Below, in pieces: positions 38,941-50,835 of a stretch of DNA of 64,000 bases (position 1 is the first letter of the stretch; each line of letters opens with the position of its first letter). The stretch covers positions 8,928,001 to 8,992,000 of the forward strand of contig NC_052134.2 in assembly GCF_016086655.4 (NCBI RefSeq). Reading direction: 5' to 3'. Below the pieces are notes generated by a model. The model did not search any database. It was not told the DNA's origin and saw only the letters and a list, made by a program, of their open reading frames with translations. Source of the stretch: Lepeophtheirus salmonis. Lineage: Eukaryota > Arthropoda > Copepoda > Siphonostomatoida > Caligidae. A program made the position numbers and the translations under genes.

Positions 38941-39759
38941 ATTCACTTTTCTAAGCTTAAACTTGAGACATTGAAATTAAATGTATCAATCTTCAACTAT
39001 AGTTTCACTCTTAACGAAAAATTTTTTTTGTTGACGAATGCAGGTACATACATCCGAATAAAATACTTTCCCCATAATCGGTGCTCCACGTGTAGGGGAA
39101 AGGTCAAATAACATTTTCGTCAGCCAAGGTATAATTGTGGTATTTGCACAACAAAAGGAATAAACCGTCTTCAAGAGTTAAAAAGATGAGTAATAGTGGA
39201 CTCGATATTCAAAAGGATCTGGATATCATTATTCGCTATAAAAACGACAGCAGACTAATAACATCTAAATAGAAAAAAAAACATCAAGGATCTAGTCCCT
39301 TCTCAACCGAAAAAAAAATTCGAAGTTCGAGGAAAATTAGTGTGTCAAGATAGGATAATGAAGAAGTGACTCAAGTCTCTACAAAAACTACATAAGAAAT
39401 CAGATCGTTTTACTCCAATTTCTATAGATATAGTGACTGTAAAAACTAGGGGTACCAGCTCCCTTTGTTTTAAATGAAGAAAGTGCGAAAAGAGTTATCG
39501 CAGAAGGATTTAGATGACGTTGGTATATATAATCAGAAGTAGAATGATTGTAGTGGGCTCGATTCCCCCATTTCATCCGAAGAAATCCAAAAATACAAAA
39601 CGAATTATAAGAAAAAAAATAAATCCCCAGGATTATCGGGCTTGCCGTATGATTTTTTTAAATATATTTTTGGAAACGCCATGTCTCATCTTAGAAGCTT
39701 CTTACCAGCAGATTTGAAACATAGGTTCCATTTCAAAGTTTATGACAGAAGAGTTTTAA

Positions 39760-41150
39760 CTCTGGTACTTAAAAAGGACTAATGAATATATCAAATTATA
39801 GACCAATAATGTGCTTCTTAATACCTTGTACAAAATTGTAACAGAATTAGAATATTCCAGGCAATTCCTTCCATTATATTGGAATTAATAAATGACTTTA
39901 TGAAAGGAAGACGAGCATATGACATACAAAGATCGATACAAGACACTATTGTCACTATACCAATACACTATATCAATAAGGCAAGTAAGAAAGACTTATC
40001 AGTGTTACTGGTAGACTTTCAGAAGGTCTTTGACACCATCTCACATAAATATATACTGTTGCAGTTAAAAAAAATCGGATTTTCCCTGAAAATGATTAGT
40101 ATAACAGCAGCTATATTAAAACACTATTCTTCTAAACTTAGCTCTTTTCTGTTGGGAGGATTATTTCGAGATAACTCGAGGATGTATGCAAGACGATCCT
40201 TTGTCTCCAACACTTTTCTGTATGGCATTAGACTATTTACATGAACCCCTATATTCCATTTCTATAAATGAAATGCCAACTATGGCCCTCTTTTACGCAG
40301 ATGACTTAAGTGTCTACTGCAGAAGTTCTTTGTTAAAGATAACTTCGTATATAAAATCAGTTTTTGAGACCCCAGAATAATTTCCTGAGGCCTCGGGTCT
40401 TTTGGTAACCGCCAACCAGCCTGATGTCTTATCTTCACTAGAAAACCTTTGAAGATATATTTTCCGTTACTGAAGTTGTTCCAGTATATCAACCTTTCTT
40501 GGAGTCTCAGTAGCAAAAGATGATGGACCTATCTGCATCAACACTTATGCAGAGAGAGTCATGGAATATATTTCTAGCAATACGTAGTGGTAGGACAATC
40601 CCCATATAAATATCTTCAATAGGTGATAAATATGCAATGTAGTATCCATTTTCCGAGTGTTCCACTTACTTTTGTATACTCCTTATTCAAAGAACATTAA
40701 ATACAAAATACAGATAACCCAGGGAAAGGTTATATGGGGTTAAAAGCAAGTTTATCTTTCAAAGAACCACCTGTATGCTCCCATTTCATCGTGTGGGAAT
40801 AAGTATAAAAATAGAGAAACTGTATGAAAATTTTTAAATGTTTCATGGTTGATGAGACTTCAAAATTGATAGGATTTCTGCCTAAAATACTTGAATGACA
40901 ATCTTAAAAGGAATACCAATTCCATTCAACAAAGAATTTTCATGGGTCCTGCAGTACTGCTTAAGTCTTAACATTTTTTTGAACTGGAAGCATATGACCA
41001 ATTCATGGAAATAAAATATGGACACTGTTCTTCCTATGCTAGATGTAGACGAACATTAAACTGTTGCACACTAGAGATTAATTGTTCAAGACATCAGGAA
41101 TTTCAGGAATTAGACAATTTTGGAGCGAGACTATATATGTGACATGACCT
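39760..41150 (+). pseudogene. LINE reverse transcriptase remnant
   Basis: Two overlapping open stretches, 39,879-40,244 and 40,186-40,380, hold one reverse transcriptase that is split by a frame change near 40,190. Motif A carries the Asp in LLVDFQK, motif B has QDDPLSP (normally QGDPLSP), and motif C has YADD. Thumb sequence follows in broken frames, including W-G-K and LYAPISSCG-like pieces near 40,735-40,800. Not functional. Confidence 0.75.
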
Positions 41151-42849
41151 TCTTGCTTATTAAAAAATTAAAAACGTGATTAAACTTTTTTCCATTTGAT
41201 GCTAAGTACTATTTATAGAATATGCATGTTGATGATAATTCAAACTGGACCTTATGAAAATATTAAAGGACATTGACTTATGATCAAAAATTTGAGACTT
41301 TACTTGAACTTGCAATATAAGGACATTTTTTCATGTCTGATTATTTATCACGGACCACAACGACCTTTAAAAATTATGAAATAAAATATTTTTAATTTTT
41401 GTCGGCTGTAAGGGTCCTAAATTTATACACAAAGACAACTACATTTTTTATGCTGATTTTTATCACTGTTTGTTAACTTTACTATAAATATTGATAGACT
41501 GAGAAAATTGCTGAATGCATTGACAAATGTAGTTTACAGTAAACAGAAAGCTGTTCTGTGTTTGTTAAAAATTAATTTTCTTATTCTTGTACATACATAC
41601 TTAATTTTCAAATTATGAGTACTTATTTTCATCTCTTAACACTCCGAAAAAAAATTCATGTCTTGCGACGAACGCCATCTAAAACCCGCATTTATCATTG
41701 TTCCTTTCAACCCAAAAACTACATTAAAATGACCATAAGTTTGGCCTTATGAGTTTTTTTTTTAGAAGACAATATTACAGTATAATTTCGATTTAGAGGT
41801 ATATTTTCCTGTATATAGAAATCAATTGACAAAAAAAAATATGAATTATCTGTTCTGTTATTTTGTTAGCGTGAACGAAGTTTCAAAATTGCATGTAAAA
41901 TAGTAACTAAATACACAATTAATAATAATAAAATACATTAGATGGTAAACATATTTAAATTGGATTTAATCACCTTATCTCTAAAATGAATTACTTATTA
42001 TTGAATTACAATTAGTTAAATAATCGGCTTAATAACATTAAATTTTGTAAATTTTTTCACCTAACTTTAAATTGCTTACTGAAAAAATAGTCCATAGATT
42101 ACACTGAAAAAATAAATCAAAATTGACCTGTTTTATTTTTACTAAATATTTTATATTTGATGTATCTGCTAAAAAGTGCTTGTGTTAGTGCTAATATGTG
42201 GCTTATACTTAAGTTTTAGCCATACCACATATAGAGCAATTCAAAAAAGTATCAACAAATATTAAATTCCAAATAAAATACTTCATATTATTCCATTTTT
42301 CTATAATAAGACACATTTTAATTTAATTTTTAAGTATGTATTTTTTTTGTCTTATCAAGTATTGGGGAAAAAATGATAATCCATTTTTATAATGCAATTT
42401 TTGTAACATGGAAGATTACACTAGTAATTAATATTTTGACTTATTTCGCTTCTAGATAGACATATTGTGTCCCTCATCACTGTGACCTATAGAAATATGA
42501 ATATGGCATTTATAACTAAAAGTTTCTGGCTACAGAATGCTGCTTCCATAAAAAGAAAAATCTGAGATCGAATATCAAAAAAGTTATGACCAATTTGAGG
42601 GTGCTTAATTCAACTCCGATCTTGAATTTCTTCTATGACATCACGTTTTAAAGCTTTGGATATACATTTTAACTTCATGCATTCAAAGAAAAATTAATTT
42701 TTCGATGTAGTAACGTTTCAAATCGACCGGATTGGATTCAGTTTCCCAAAAAACAGCAAAGTAACTTTTCTTACACATATATCTATACTTATGACATACG
42801 TTAATACACAGCACATAACATTCCTATTCTGTCTTCTATAACAATGGCC

Positions 42850-43600
42850 TCTACATCTCACAGAAGAAAGTGCTCAAATGATTCAAATATTTTGTTGCAA
42901 CTGTGGAAGCTTACTTTTCAAGAATCAGAGGTGTAACATTAATGATTTTGTTAAGAACGTGTATTTTGCGTACTTGGAGACTAAGACAGGCAATGGTATC
43001 TTTACAAAGTGTCGAAAACCTTCGTTGATAATCTTAGATTATCAACAAAGTGCTAAACTTAAGTCTAGAGGAATTATGGTTAAGAGAAAACCAAGCAATA
43101 ATTTAGATTGTTGCTATTCTTCCTTATAAATGAATAAGGTTTCAATAAGATAAAAAAAAATATTTGTATTACCAAAGCATTCCTTCAACTATTTGAACAG
43201 TTCCGAATTGTTTTTACTCAGTCTGTTTTAAATGATTACCTAGAGATATTTATCTGGATTCTACTAATCCATTGTCTTCAAAAATACAAGAGAATCGAAT
43301 GTTGAAACTCGGCACAAGTGTCTCATTTTATCGTAACAGGGAAGCATAAGTAAGTACTTCCATTCAGATGGCCTTCTTGTCTTTTGTACAAATGTAGAAG
43401 GACTACTTCTTTTAGGACTACGATGATTAAATGGATTGGAGGCCCTTATTAAAAATTCTAAAAAAGGTCGAAATATTTTTTATTATAAACAAAAATAAAT
43501 ATTACTCTGTAGCAATAGGTCAGACATCAAAACTGAAATAAGAATATAACAACATCAAGATTGCTACAACTGCATGTAAATTGTTGCCCTTATTGACATT
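42850..43600 (+). pseudogene. Decayed transposase-like gene, right-arm copy
   Basis: Mirror copy of the 4,190-5,700 relic. An open stretch at 42,878-43,126 contains VYFAYLETKTGNGIFTKCRK and then KRKPSNNLDCCYSSL, which fit two consecutive blocks of the same arthropod transposase-like family (a F-Y-F-AYLE block and a W-R-E-P...-DCYF block). Farther on, about 43,300-43,420, SVSFYRNRE and a short LxFVQM block continue the family order in other frames. It stops near 43,600, where about 0.7 kb present in the left arm has been lost. Not functional. Shared presence in both arms dates the insertion before the duplication. Confidence 0.5.
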
Positions 43601-46600
43601 TTTGTAATATATTTTTTTTTGTAAAAGTATCAAATAGTACCAAAGTACCGATATCTATATTGGTATTAAAACTAATACGTAAATATTCTTATCAAAACAA
43701 CACGATTTCAATTTTCAACAATAAAAGTTTGTGACTATTTACTCATCATAACAAAATTAGAATGATACAATTTCTTTCTTTTCTTATCGAATTTATTTAA
43801 TAAGTGTGAATTTACTTGCCACTCAGTTGCTCTTTGATTTCCAACACTTATATATCACTGAATTAGCAAATTTAATTAATTAATTAACAGAAATATTTAT
43901 ATTTTAATCAAATAAAGGGGTTTGTAAATAATCAAAGCTTATTTTTGAGTTTTAGAAAAAAGTTAATGGACATGAAATAATTATTTCGAGGTTATAAATT
44001 AAGAAAATGTGCCACAGCCCTGGATTGGGTGTACTCCCCATGATCCAAGAGCTGTAGCTAATGCAATAGTACTATATAATTACTTTACAAAAGTGCTAGA
44101 ACACAACTCATTTAAAACTTGATGTAAAATTGATGTGACTCTCTTTGTTGAAAAATCCTATCAATTTTCCTTTGGCACCTTTAATGTGTGTATTTATCTG
44201 TAATTGGATTATTATCAGCAACAAACACATGGTATACTCTATCGATCTATTATACTATTGATAATGTCCAAATGTCAGATCAAAAAACACTTTTCAGAAC
44301 TTTCACGTAACAAAAACGATTTTTTTTTTTTTTTTCAAAATTAAGATACATTTTTCATATTTTTTGGTTTTATAAATACAGGCACACGTATGAATATATA
44401 AAAATGCTGCTCCAAAAGTAATTATTCGCGTATTAATGACTATTTTAATAGTATTATGTAAAATGATAAATAATATAGGTTCACATCAAGATACAATGCC
44501 CAGTCACTGGTCATTCGTCTGGAAAATGTATTTACTCTGCTATTTAATCATTATGACAATGCCATACATTTAAAACTATTACTGATTTTATAATCTTTTA
44601 GAAAATTACACAGGTTTTAGGTTCAAAACTATTCTAAATATTTTTTTTTGTTTTGAACATTAAAAAATAAGATACATTTTACGATCTTTGTTTCCGATTA
44701 TACTTTTCTTTTTTACTTGAAATTTCTTATTTGTAAATTTAACGGCAATATTTGAAGAAATGCAAAAATTGACAAAAATTCTGAAATTATTTTTTAAAAA
44801 ATGATAAAATTGTTACTCATAACTATATATATATATTTTTGTTTGACCATTAGTTTCTATAAAAATCAATGTTCAGGAACCATCAAAATATCCTCCAAAA
44901 ATTAAATTGAATAACAATTGAGCTTAAATCATATTAGGTGATTCCTCTTTCAATGTCAAAATGACTATCCTTTTAAAAAATAATCAACTATTGCTTGGAC
45001 TAGCTTTCAGATAAGTAACAATAATTTATTGATAATTAAAGCTATTTTATCATCTCAGATATTATGAGCTGTTATGAAAACCAGAGGTAAACTTTATTTT
45101 AATATCATGACAAAGTTCAAGGTTCAAATCTTTATTTTAGTTCCTTTTACATATGTATGCTATTACTTATCCAAAGCACATTCAGTTCAATACTATAGCA
45201 AATGTACATATTTATTCGTATAAACATTTTTATATATACAATATCATGATGATCAGTACATTTTAAAAGGTTTATATCTTATAAGTTAAGATTTTATGAT
45301 GGTATTATTTAAATTTTGATATAATTTATTTAAGTATATAAATATGTATACCTATGAGCATAACGGTGTATTAAACTATATTGTGTAACATAATTTAAAG
45401 CGAAAAGGATGAACATGGACAAAAAAAAATTCTGATGTAAACGGTGGAAATTACAATTTATCATAGGAAAAAAATATTTTAAACGAATCCGCAAAAATAA
45501 TTATTAAGATTTTATTTCTCAGATTGAGTTTCTTTGCATTTTTTGTACATTTCTTAAATTTATTAAATAATGTTACACTTTCTATGTGATTGAAGACATT
45601 TTTGGAAATAAAAAAAATTAGTAATATATTTAAATATTATGAAGGAATAATATATTTTATACATTAGGACTTACGATAGAGAGTAATTTAGGAAAAGGGA
45701 AACTCAAAGCTTTAAAACAATAGGACAAAAAATGCGTGAAAACTTTTAGCCTACAATATGTTGCTTCTGAAATACCGCAGATTAGGTTAATTCTTCATTT
45801 TTCCTCGTGACTTATTCATTTAAAAAAAACTTAAACCTAAAGGGGTGGTTTCCTGAAGTTTACTATATAGATTTTACAAAAAGTTTTTGAATCTTTAGAG
45901 CCTCTCGCAAACAAAAAGTTATTGCGTTATCAATTTAATTTTTACAAAAAATTATTACTAAAAACGCTGACAACTACTCAATATCACGATTTAATATTTA
46001 ATTTTGCCATGAAAAATTGTATGCAAATCTCAATTTATTTAAAGTAGGCAAAGTTTTATAAAGGAAGAAAAATTATTCATTCCCCAAATCAACACTGTTT
46101 CATTTGGAGGACATACATTTTCATCTTTATTATAATTAAACAATCCAATATTTACTATCCACTACGACTCGTAAAAATATTAACATTTAATTTCAATGGT
46201 GAAAAGCTTCTTTTTTCATGTGTTTTACAAAGTCTAAATAAAACAAAAAAACACTTACTAAAAAAATCATATATTACGCCTAGGAACTATTTTTTTTCCT
46301 TTTTTTACTGATATTATTTTTTTATCAGTAAAAATATTAAAATAAATTGCTTAGTTTCTCATTTTCAATGTATATATATGCAATTTTTTATTCGAAACCA
46401 CATAAATTAATCTTTAATAATTTTTAAATCGATAATCTACATATTTTTAAATTGGTGAAAATTACTTTTCTCCTTTGTATATATTTTCCGACCATATCCA
46501 AATATATGAAAGTTTGTAGAAAGACATGACTTGTTGTAAAAGACTTGGGGGAAAATTAATTTAAAAAATTTGTTGGCGGGCTGAATTTGTGTATTTTTAA

Positions 46601-48122
46601 ATAAACTTTATGATAGAGAAGACCCGGAGCAATTGTTAAATACAATTTTTCCCTAAAATAAAAGAAATATTATTTAAGCACATTTTCTTAATATATAACT
46701 AAAACTCGAATTAGTTAACGATTATAACCGTCCCTGTCTACGTGGACTGTTGTAACAGATTGCACTCAAATGCAATTAGTGGAAAAAATACTCATTGCTA
46801 TAATTTTTAAATTACTTTGAAGTAATATCACATAAATGTAAGTAAGTCTGTATTTAGTTTTGACATATCTAAATGAGGCAAACTCAGGATTAATCGACCC
46901 AAACCAAAAAGTTTATTAACTGTTCTCTCTTTAATTTACATATTGTAATCTATATTAAGTTCTTGAACGAAAATAACTATATAAAAAAGTTATTTGTTAA
47001 ATTCGAATATATTTGACATTTTTAAGTAACAATGCAGAAATTTGGCTTTTTGTATTCAGTGAAATATATATATAAATAATTAAAAAAACTTAACTATTTA
47101 TCTACTAATTAAATATTGCTATGCATGTTTAACAATTATATTATTTCAAAAATTGCCTAAAATATAATCAAGCTAAGCAATGCTATAAAATTATTAAAAG
47201 TATGCAATGACATTAGGTAATCAATCTAATTGTTCATAAAATAAATACACATATATTAAATGTGCAGCTCAAATCATAGCTGCACAACTTACAATATTGT
47301 CATAGTGTATTTTCATATCATAAATAATTAGTTAATTGCTGAAACCAAAAGTTAATACTAGAAACTGCTATAAAATAATAATAATTACGATGAATGGCCT
47401 TTACCTTATACAAAGGCGTCTTCAACATTTTAAACTAATTGAAGGATAAAAATGTGAGATATGCAATGTATGGAAATGGAATTCAAACTATTTTAATGGA
47501 GAAGCGGATGAGTATTGATCATGTGAAAGGTTATAATGAGTAAGTTGTGAGAGTGTAAAGCAGACGAGAGGATCTTTTAATGCCAGCATGATAATAATAA
47601 CAATAAGGACAGTAAACAAAATAAGGCATCGAAAATGTGTGTTTATTTCTCTTTTAACAGATACATGTTCAAATCTGCTTTTGCTTACTTCATGTGGCTT
47701 GTAATTAAGGAAGAAAATATATAGTTAGGTATTTCATTCTTTAAACAGAAGAATCTCAATTGATATTTTAAAATATTTGATTCCCATTAAAGACGATAGC
47801 TTTTTAGAACATTTGCAAAAAAAATGATGGTATAGCTTATCTACTTCAGAATAAAAAAACAGTTGGAGACAAGGAAAATGCCAATCGGCAATTTGCTGTT
47901 GGACTATTTCAGACATTTGGTAGAAAAATGATATTTAAAATGGGATTGTATATTTTAGTTCAATAAAAAACAAGAGTATGATAATTAATTATATATTTTT
48001 GATATAAAATACATGGGTTGAAGAAAGAATCTGCACCCATTCTCGTATTTATAAATATCAACATAATAACCTTAATTTTTCATTTAAAATAAAAAGCCAA
48101 GTCATCGTGGGTGTTTTGAGGC

Positions 48123-48700
48123 TTACTCAATATAATTCCCCTCAACCTTGATCACAGCCTCGATATTGCTTCTGAAGTGGGAGCAAGTCTTGATGACATG
48201 GTCCCTGGGCAAAGATACAAGTGCTCCTTGATGGCGGCCACCTGACGTGTGTTGTGTGTGGACGTCTATTACTGTGATTCTCATGGTAGTCGCAGACAAA
48301 ATAATGCATCAGATTAAGATCGATGCTAATGGGGGGAGGGCACTGCTAGTTGTGCAAATGGTTCTGGAATCAACTTTTGTATCTTTTAGGACTTGTATTA
48401 GAGATCCTCGTTAACACATCCACTAACTTTCTTGTCACTGACTTCAAGTTAAGTAAGGAAATATAGACGAAGGACCTCGTTGGGTTATATTCAAAGATTT
48501 TGCACATCTTTTTGATGAAAGCTGCGTCCATTACCTTCATGGAGTCCTTTTTTGGCCCCTGTGACATCAAATAGTCCTCTTAGCTATGTTTTTTTTTGTT
48601 TTTTATCCTGCGGTGTCTTCCAGGTTTTCTGGATGTAACCCATTGTTTGCCAAGTGTTGTTGTATTTGTATCAGATTTTTTTTCTATAGCTACCATTTCT
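48123..48700 (-). pseudogene. Tc1/mariner transposase with internal deletion
   Basis: On the minus strand the N-terminal DNA-binding part (KKMCKIFEYNPTRS at about 48,515) is followed almost directly by the C-terminus (SIDLNLMHYFVCDYHENHS from about 48,330, then RSNIEAVIKVEGNYIE and TAA at 48,123-48,125). The segment that should hold the first two catalytic acids is gone; the join is at about 48,370-48,400. The remaining sequence also has frameshifts. Sits just outside the right arm's outer end. Confidence 0.75.
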
Positions 48701-48939
48701 TAAGGTTCAACTTCAACTTGATACAGATCAGTCTTCATAAATTAACAGTTGTAAAGTAAGAGTAGAACTATTCCTTTTAAAAAGGTGGAAACACGCTAAT
48801 GATTTTATACATCATAACATTTGCAAATTCAAAGACTCCTATATAAGTGAAATATTAAAAAATAAAAATAAACAACAGATAAAATACGTCAAAGCTAGCA
48901 CGTGTGTGCAAAATGAATATTATAAAATTAATCAGATTA

Positions 48940-50110
48940 TAAAACAATGGATGTGCATCAAAGAAAGGTCATTCTTCTTATAATTTTTGAATGTGTTTAC
49001 TAAGACTGGAGTGGGACAACTACTTCTCTGTTTATGTTCGTACATTAATAGTAGGAAGTCTGTTATGATGCACTCCAACTTTATATTTTCTTCCACTGCA
49101 GGGTTCATCAATATGAGACAGTTGCCTTCCAAGATCATCAATCCAAAATTGCTGAACGCTAAACCTTCTTCTGCCTTACGGAGGGATACTACCTGAGAGG
49201 ACTCTATTTCGATTTTAGTAGAGGTACAATATTTCTCCAACGGATTCGAGGTTTTAGTTTTTTGTAAATAAGATCACTGTAGCTAATTTATAGTGAAACC
49301 ACTTTAGTTTCGAGTTTGTGAAGTGAGTTTAAAGAATACTTCCTCCATACCGTGGGTGGGGAGATATCTAACTGTTCTAGACGTCTTTTTATTCAATATA
49401 TTGGGTTATTCTCCAGGACTTTTCGAGAAAAGGCTAAAGGCTCTCCTGACTCTGCAGATCCCCAAATTTATGATAGAGCAATAATACACGGCGGATAGGG
49501 TCCCAATTTCAGGTATTTCCCATAAGTTTACATCGTTGCTTAGTTGTTAGACGTCTCACCTAGAAATTGTGGAAAGTCAAGGAGGACTATTAACCCTTTA
49601 CTTGTCCAAATGAGGTGAGTTGATCCGATTTGTATAGTTCTTCATTACTATGTATCCTTATACTATAACTCAGGGGCTTGTTTGGACCTAATAATGGAAG
49701 AATCGACAGTAAAAACAAATTCCTAGAGTGCCCAGAAGGAGTCCAAAATATTAATTGTTTTTTTAAAAGTTCTACTGGACCCATATGAGTTATTTCGTCC
49801 AGCTTATATCCTGTCTGGAGAAATGATTTATTTTATATACTTAGAGACCAAAGATTCTCCCTTTTCAACAGCATTTCAAAACCACTAGTAGTTTTTCCAT
49901 TGGGATTCATTATTAAAACATCCTAACCCCCAATTGTGAATGGAAACCTCAATTCTGCATTTGGATATGTATGGTCTTATTTTACTTAAAAAGAAGTAAT
50001 CACAAATACGATCTATTTTTCGACAGGTGCCTTCTTGATACATAATGAGTCTCAGTAGATGTATGACCTTTGGAATAATAATTGTATTCCAAACATTGAC
50101 TTTGTCTTGG
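48940..50110 (-). pseudogene. 3' part of a LINE, minus strand
   Basis: On the minus strand from about 50,100 down: LRLIMYQEG, then WGLGCFNNESQWKNY (the GGLG-type thumb block), an open stretch ITHMGPVELLKKQLIFW (49,784 and down), and lastly a 102-codon ORF at 48,932-49,240 with NFGLMILEGNCLILMNP and SSCPTPVLVNTF. The order and the GGLG block resemble the region after the reverse transcriptase in L1/Tx1-like LINEs. No catalytic motif is left. The assignment of the last ORF is uncertain. Confidence 0.4.
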
Positions 50111-50264
50111 AAAATCAGCTTGAGGTATGATAATTTTTTTTTGAAATTTTCTCAATTTGAAACAACATGTCAATCAAAAATGTGATTTGGAGTAATATTT
50201 GTTATTTACTTTTTAAACATATTCTAATAAATTTGTTTTGGAAGTAATTTTAACAAAATTTCAG

Positions 50265-50835
50265 AAGCTACATAATAATTACAAGTGTAAGTGCTATCAT
50301 TTGCAATAATTATAGAATCAATGTGGATGTAGCCCAAAATTGTAGCTGCAACACTCAAAGTTCAGTTTTTCTTTCCACATTATGGACCTTTGTAATGTCT
50401 TATCTGGGAGGTAGAACTGAAAACAGAGAGACTATTGTAGCTTCTCAATATTTATCTAGCTGGTCCTCTAATGAAAAAAGACGGAGACTGGGTTTGTATC
50501 TGTGTTCCCTGTTCTTCATTAGAGTATATTTTACAATATGAAAGAGAAAATATAAATGGGACTGTTATACATTTGTTTTAGTGTTCATTAATCCCCAGAC
50601 AGCAGAAAAACTAAATTATAGTTTCCAAATTATCATGTCTCACGTAGTAGACATGAAACTCACGAATTACGAGTCAGTATCTCGTTCTCCCACCACAAAT
50701 TACATTTCTCACGCATTCTTGTATCCTCAATCAGAAAAAATTAAAATGTCGGATTTTAAGGCACGACTTTCTCAAAAAGAAGCCACTTATTTCCGTCACA
50801 ACAAACTACTAGAGCTGTTTAATTTTTTGTCTTAA
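50265..50835 (+). CDS. Possible two-exon gene fragment, unidentified
   Basis: Candidate exon 1, 50,265-50,491, begins after a good acceptor (tttcag) and is open for 75 codons. Candidate exon 2, 50,582-50,835, begins after a second acceptor (tttgttttag), is open for 84 codons and ends in TAA. The phases agree (one base before, two after, making a Val). The donor at 50,492 is weak (gtttgt) and the intron would be only 90 bases. Exon 1 has hydrophobic stretches and NCSCNTQS; exon 2 is polar, with KIKMSDFKARLSQKEATYF near its end. I do not recognise the protein. It could be the end of a host gene or of a transposon; upstream exons were not found. Confidence 0.3.

Larger units (their letters stand above)
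37935..41170 (+). mobile_element. Degenerate LINE with endonuclease and reverse transcriptase
   Basis: Right-arm-only non-LTR retrotransposon. From left to right: a possible ORF1 or 5' part (64-codon ORF at 37,931-38,125, unidentified); apurinic-type endonuclease pieces ILILGDLN at about 38,643-38,665, GSRLDYFLDPSNL at 38,833-38,873 and SEHSPI at about 38,915; reverse transcriptase pieces NISNYRPI near 39,785, LLVDFQKVFDTISH near 40,000-40,050, GCMQDDPLSPTLF at 40,180-40,220 and the catalytic FYADDL at 40,291-40,308; then thumb pieces (SGLLVTAN, FLGVSVAKDDG) up to about 41,150. Several frameshifts and stops. The PLSP and GG-type motifs fit the L1/Tx1 side. Arm sequence resumes at about 41,190. 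Confidence 0.8.
31430..47850 (-). repeat. Right arm of the large inverted duplication
   Basis: Reverse-complement partner of the left arm. It is shorter because it lacks the left-only insertions at 5,890-10,040 and 13,661-15,345 and has lost about 0.7 kb of the shared transposase relic near 43,600. It carries its own LINE (about 37,935-41,170) and about 1.2 kb of private sequence (about 31,620-32,800). The outer end is near 47,850, where the match to the first bases of the window stops only because the window begins there. The inner end is near 31,430, beyond which I find no match to 20,260 onward. The stretches 32,820-34,036, 35,760-37,930, 41,190-42,850 and 43,600-47,850 contain noncoding arm sequence and nothing else that I recognise. 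Confidence 0.9.

Noticed and set aside
1..47850. The inverted arms as an assembly of two haplotypes
   Set aside because: Divergence is far too high and each arm has its own insertions, so they are paralogous. A wrong orientation in assembly cannot be fully excluded.
49590..49610. Third TTAA-CCCTTT repeat start
   Set aside because: Similarity to 7,914 and 58,437 ends after about 12 bases and it falls inside a LINE relic.
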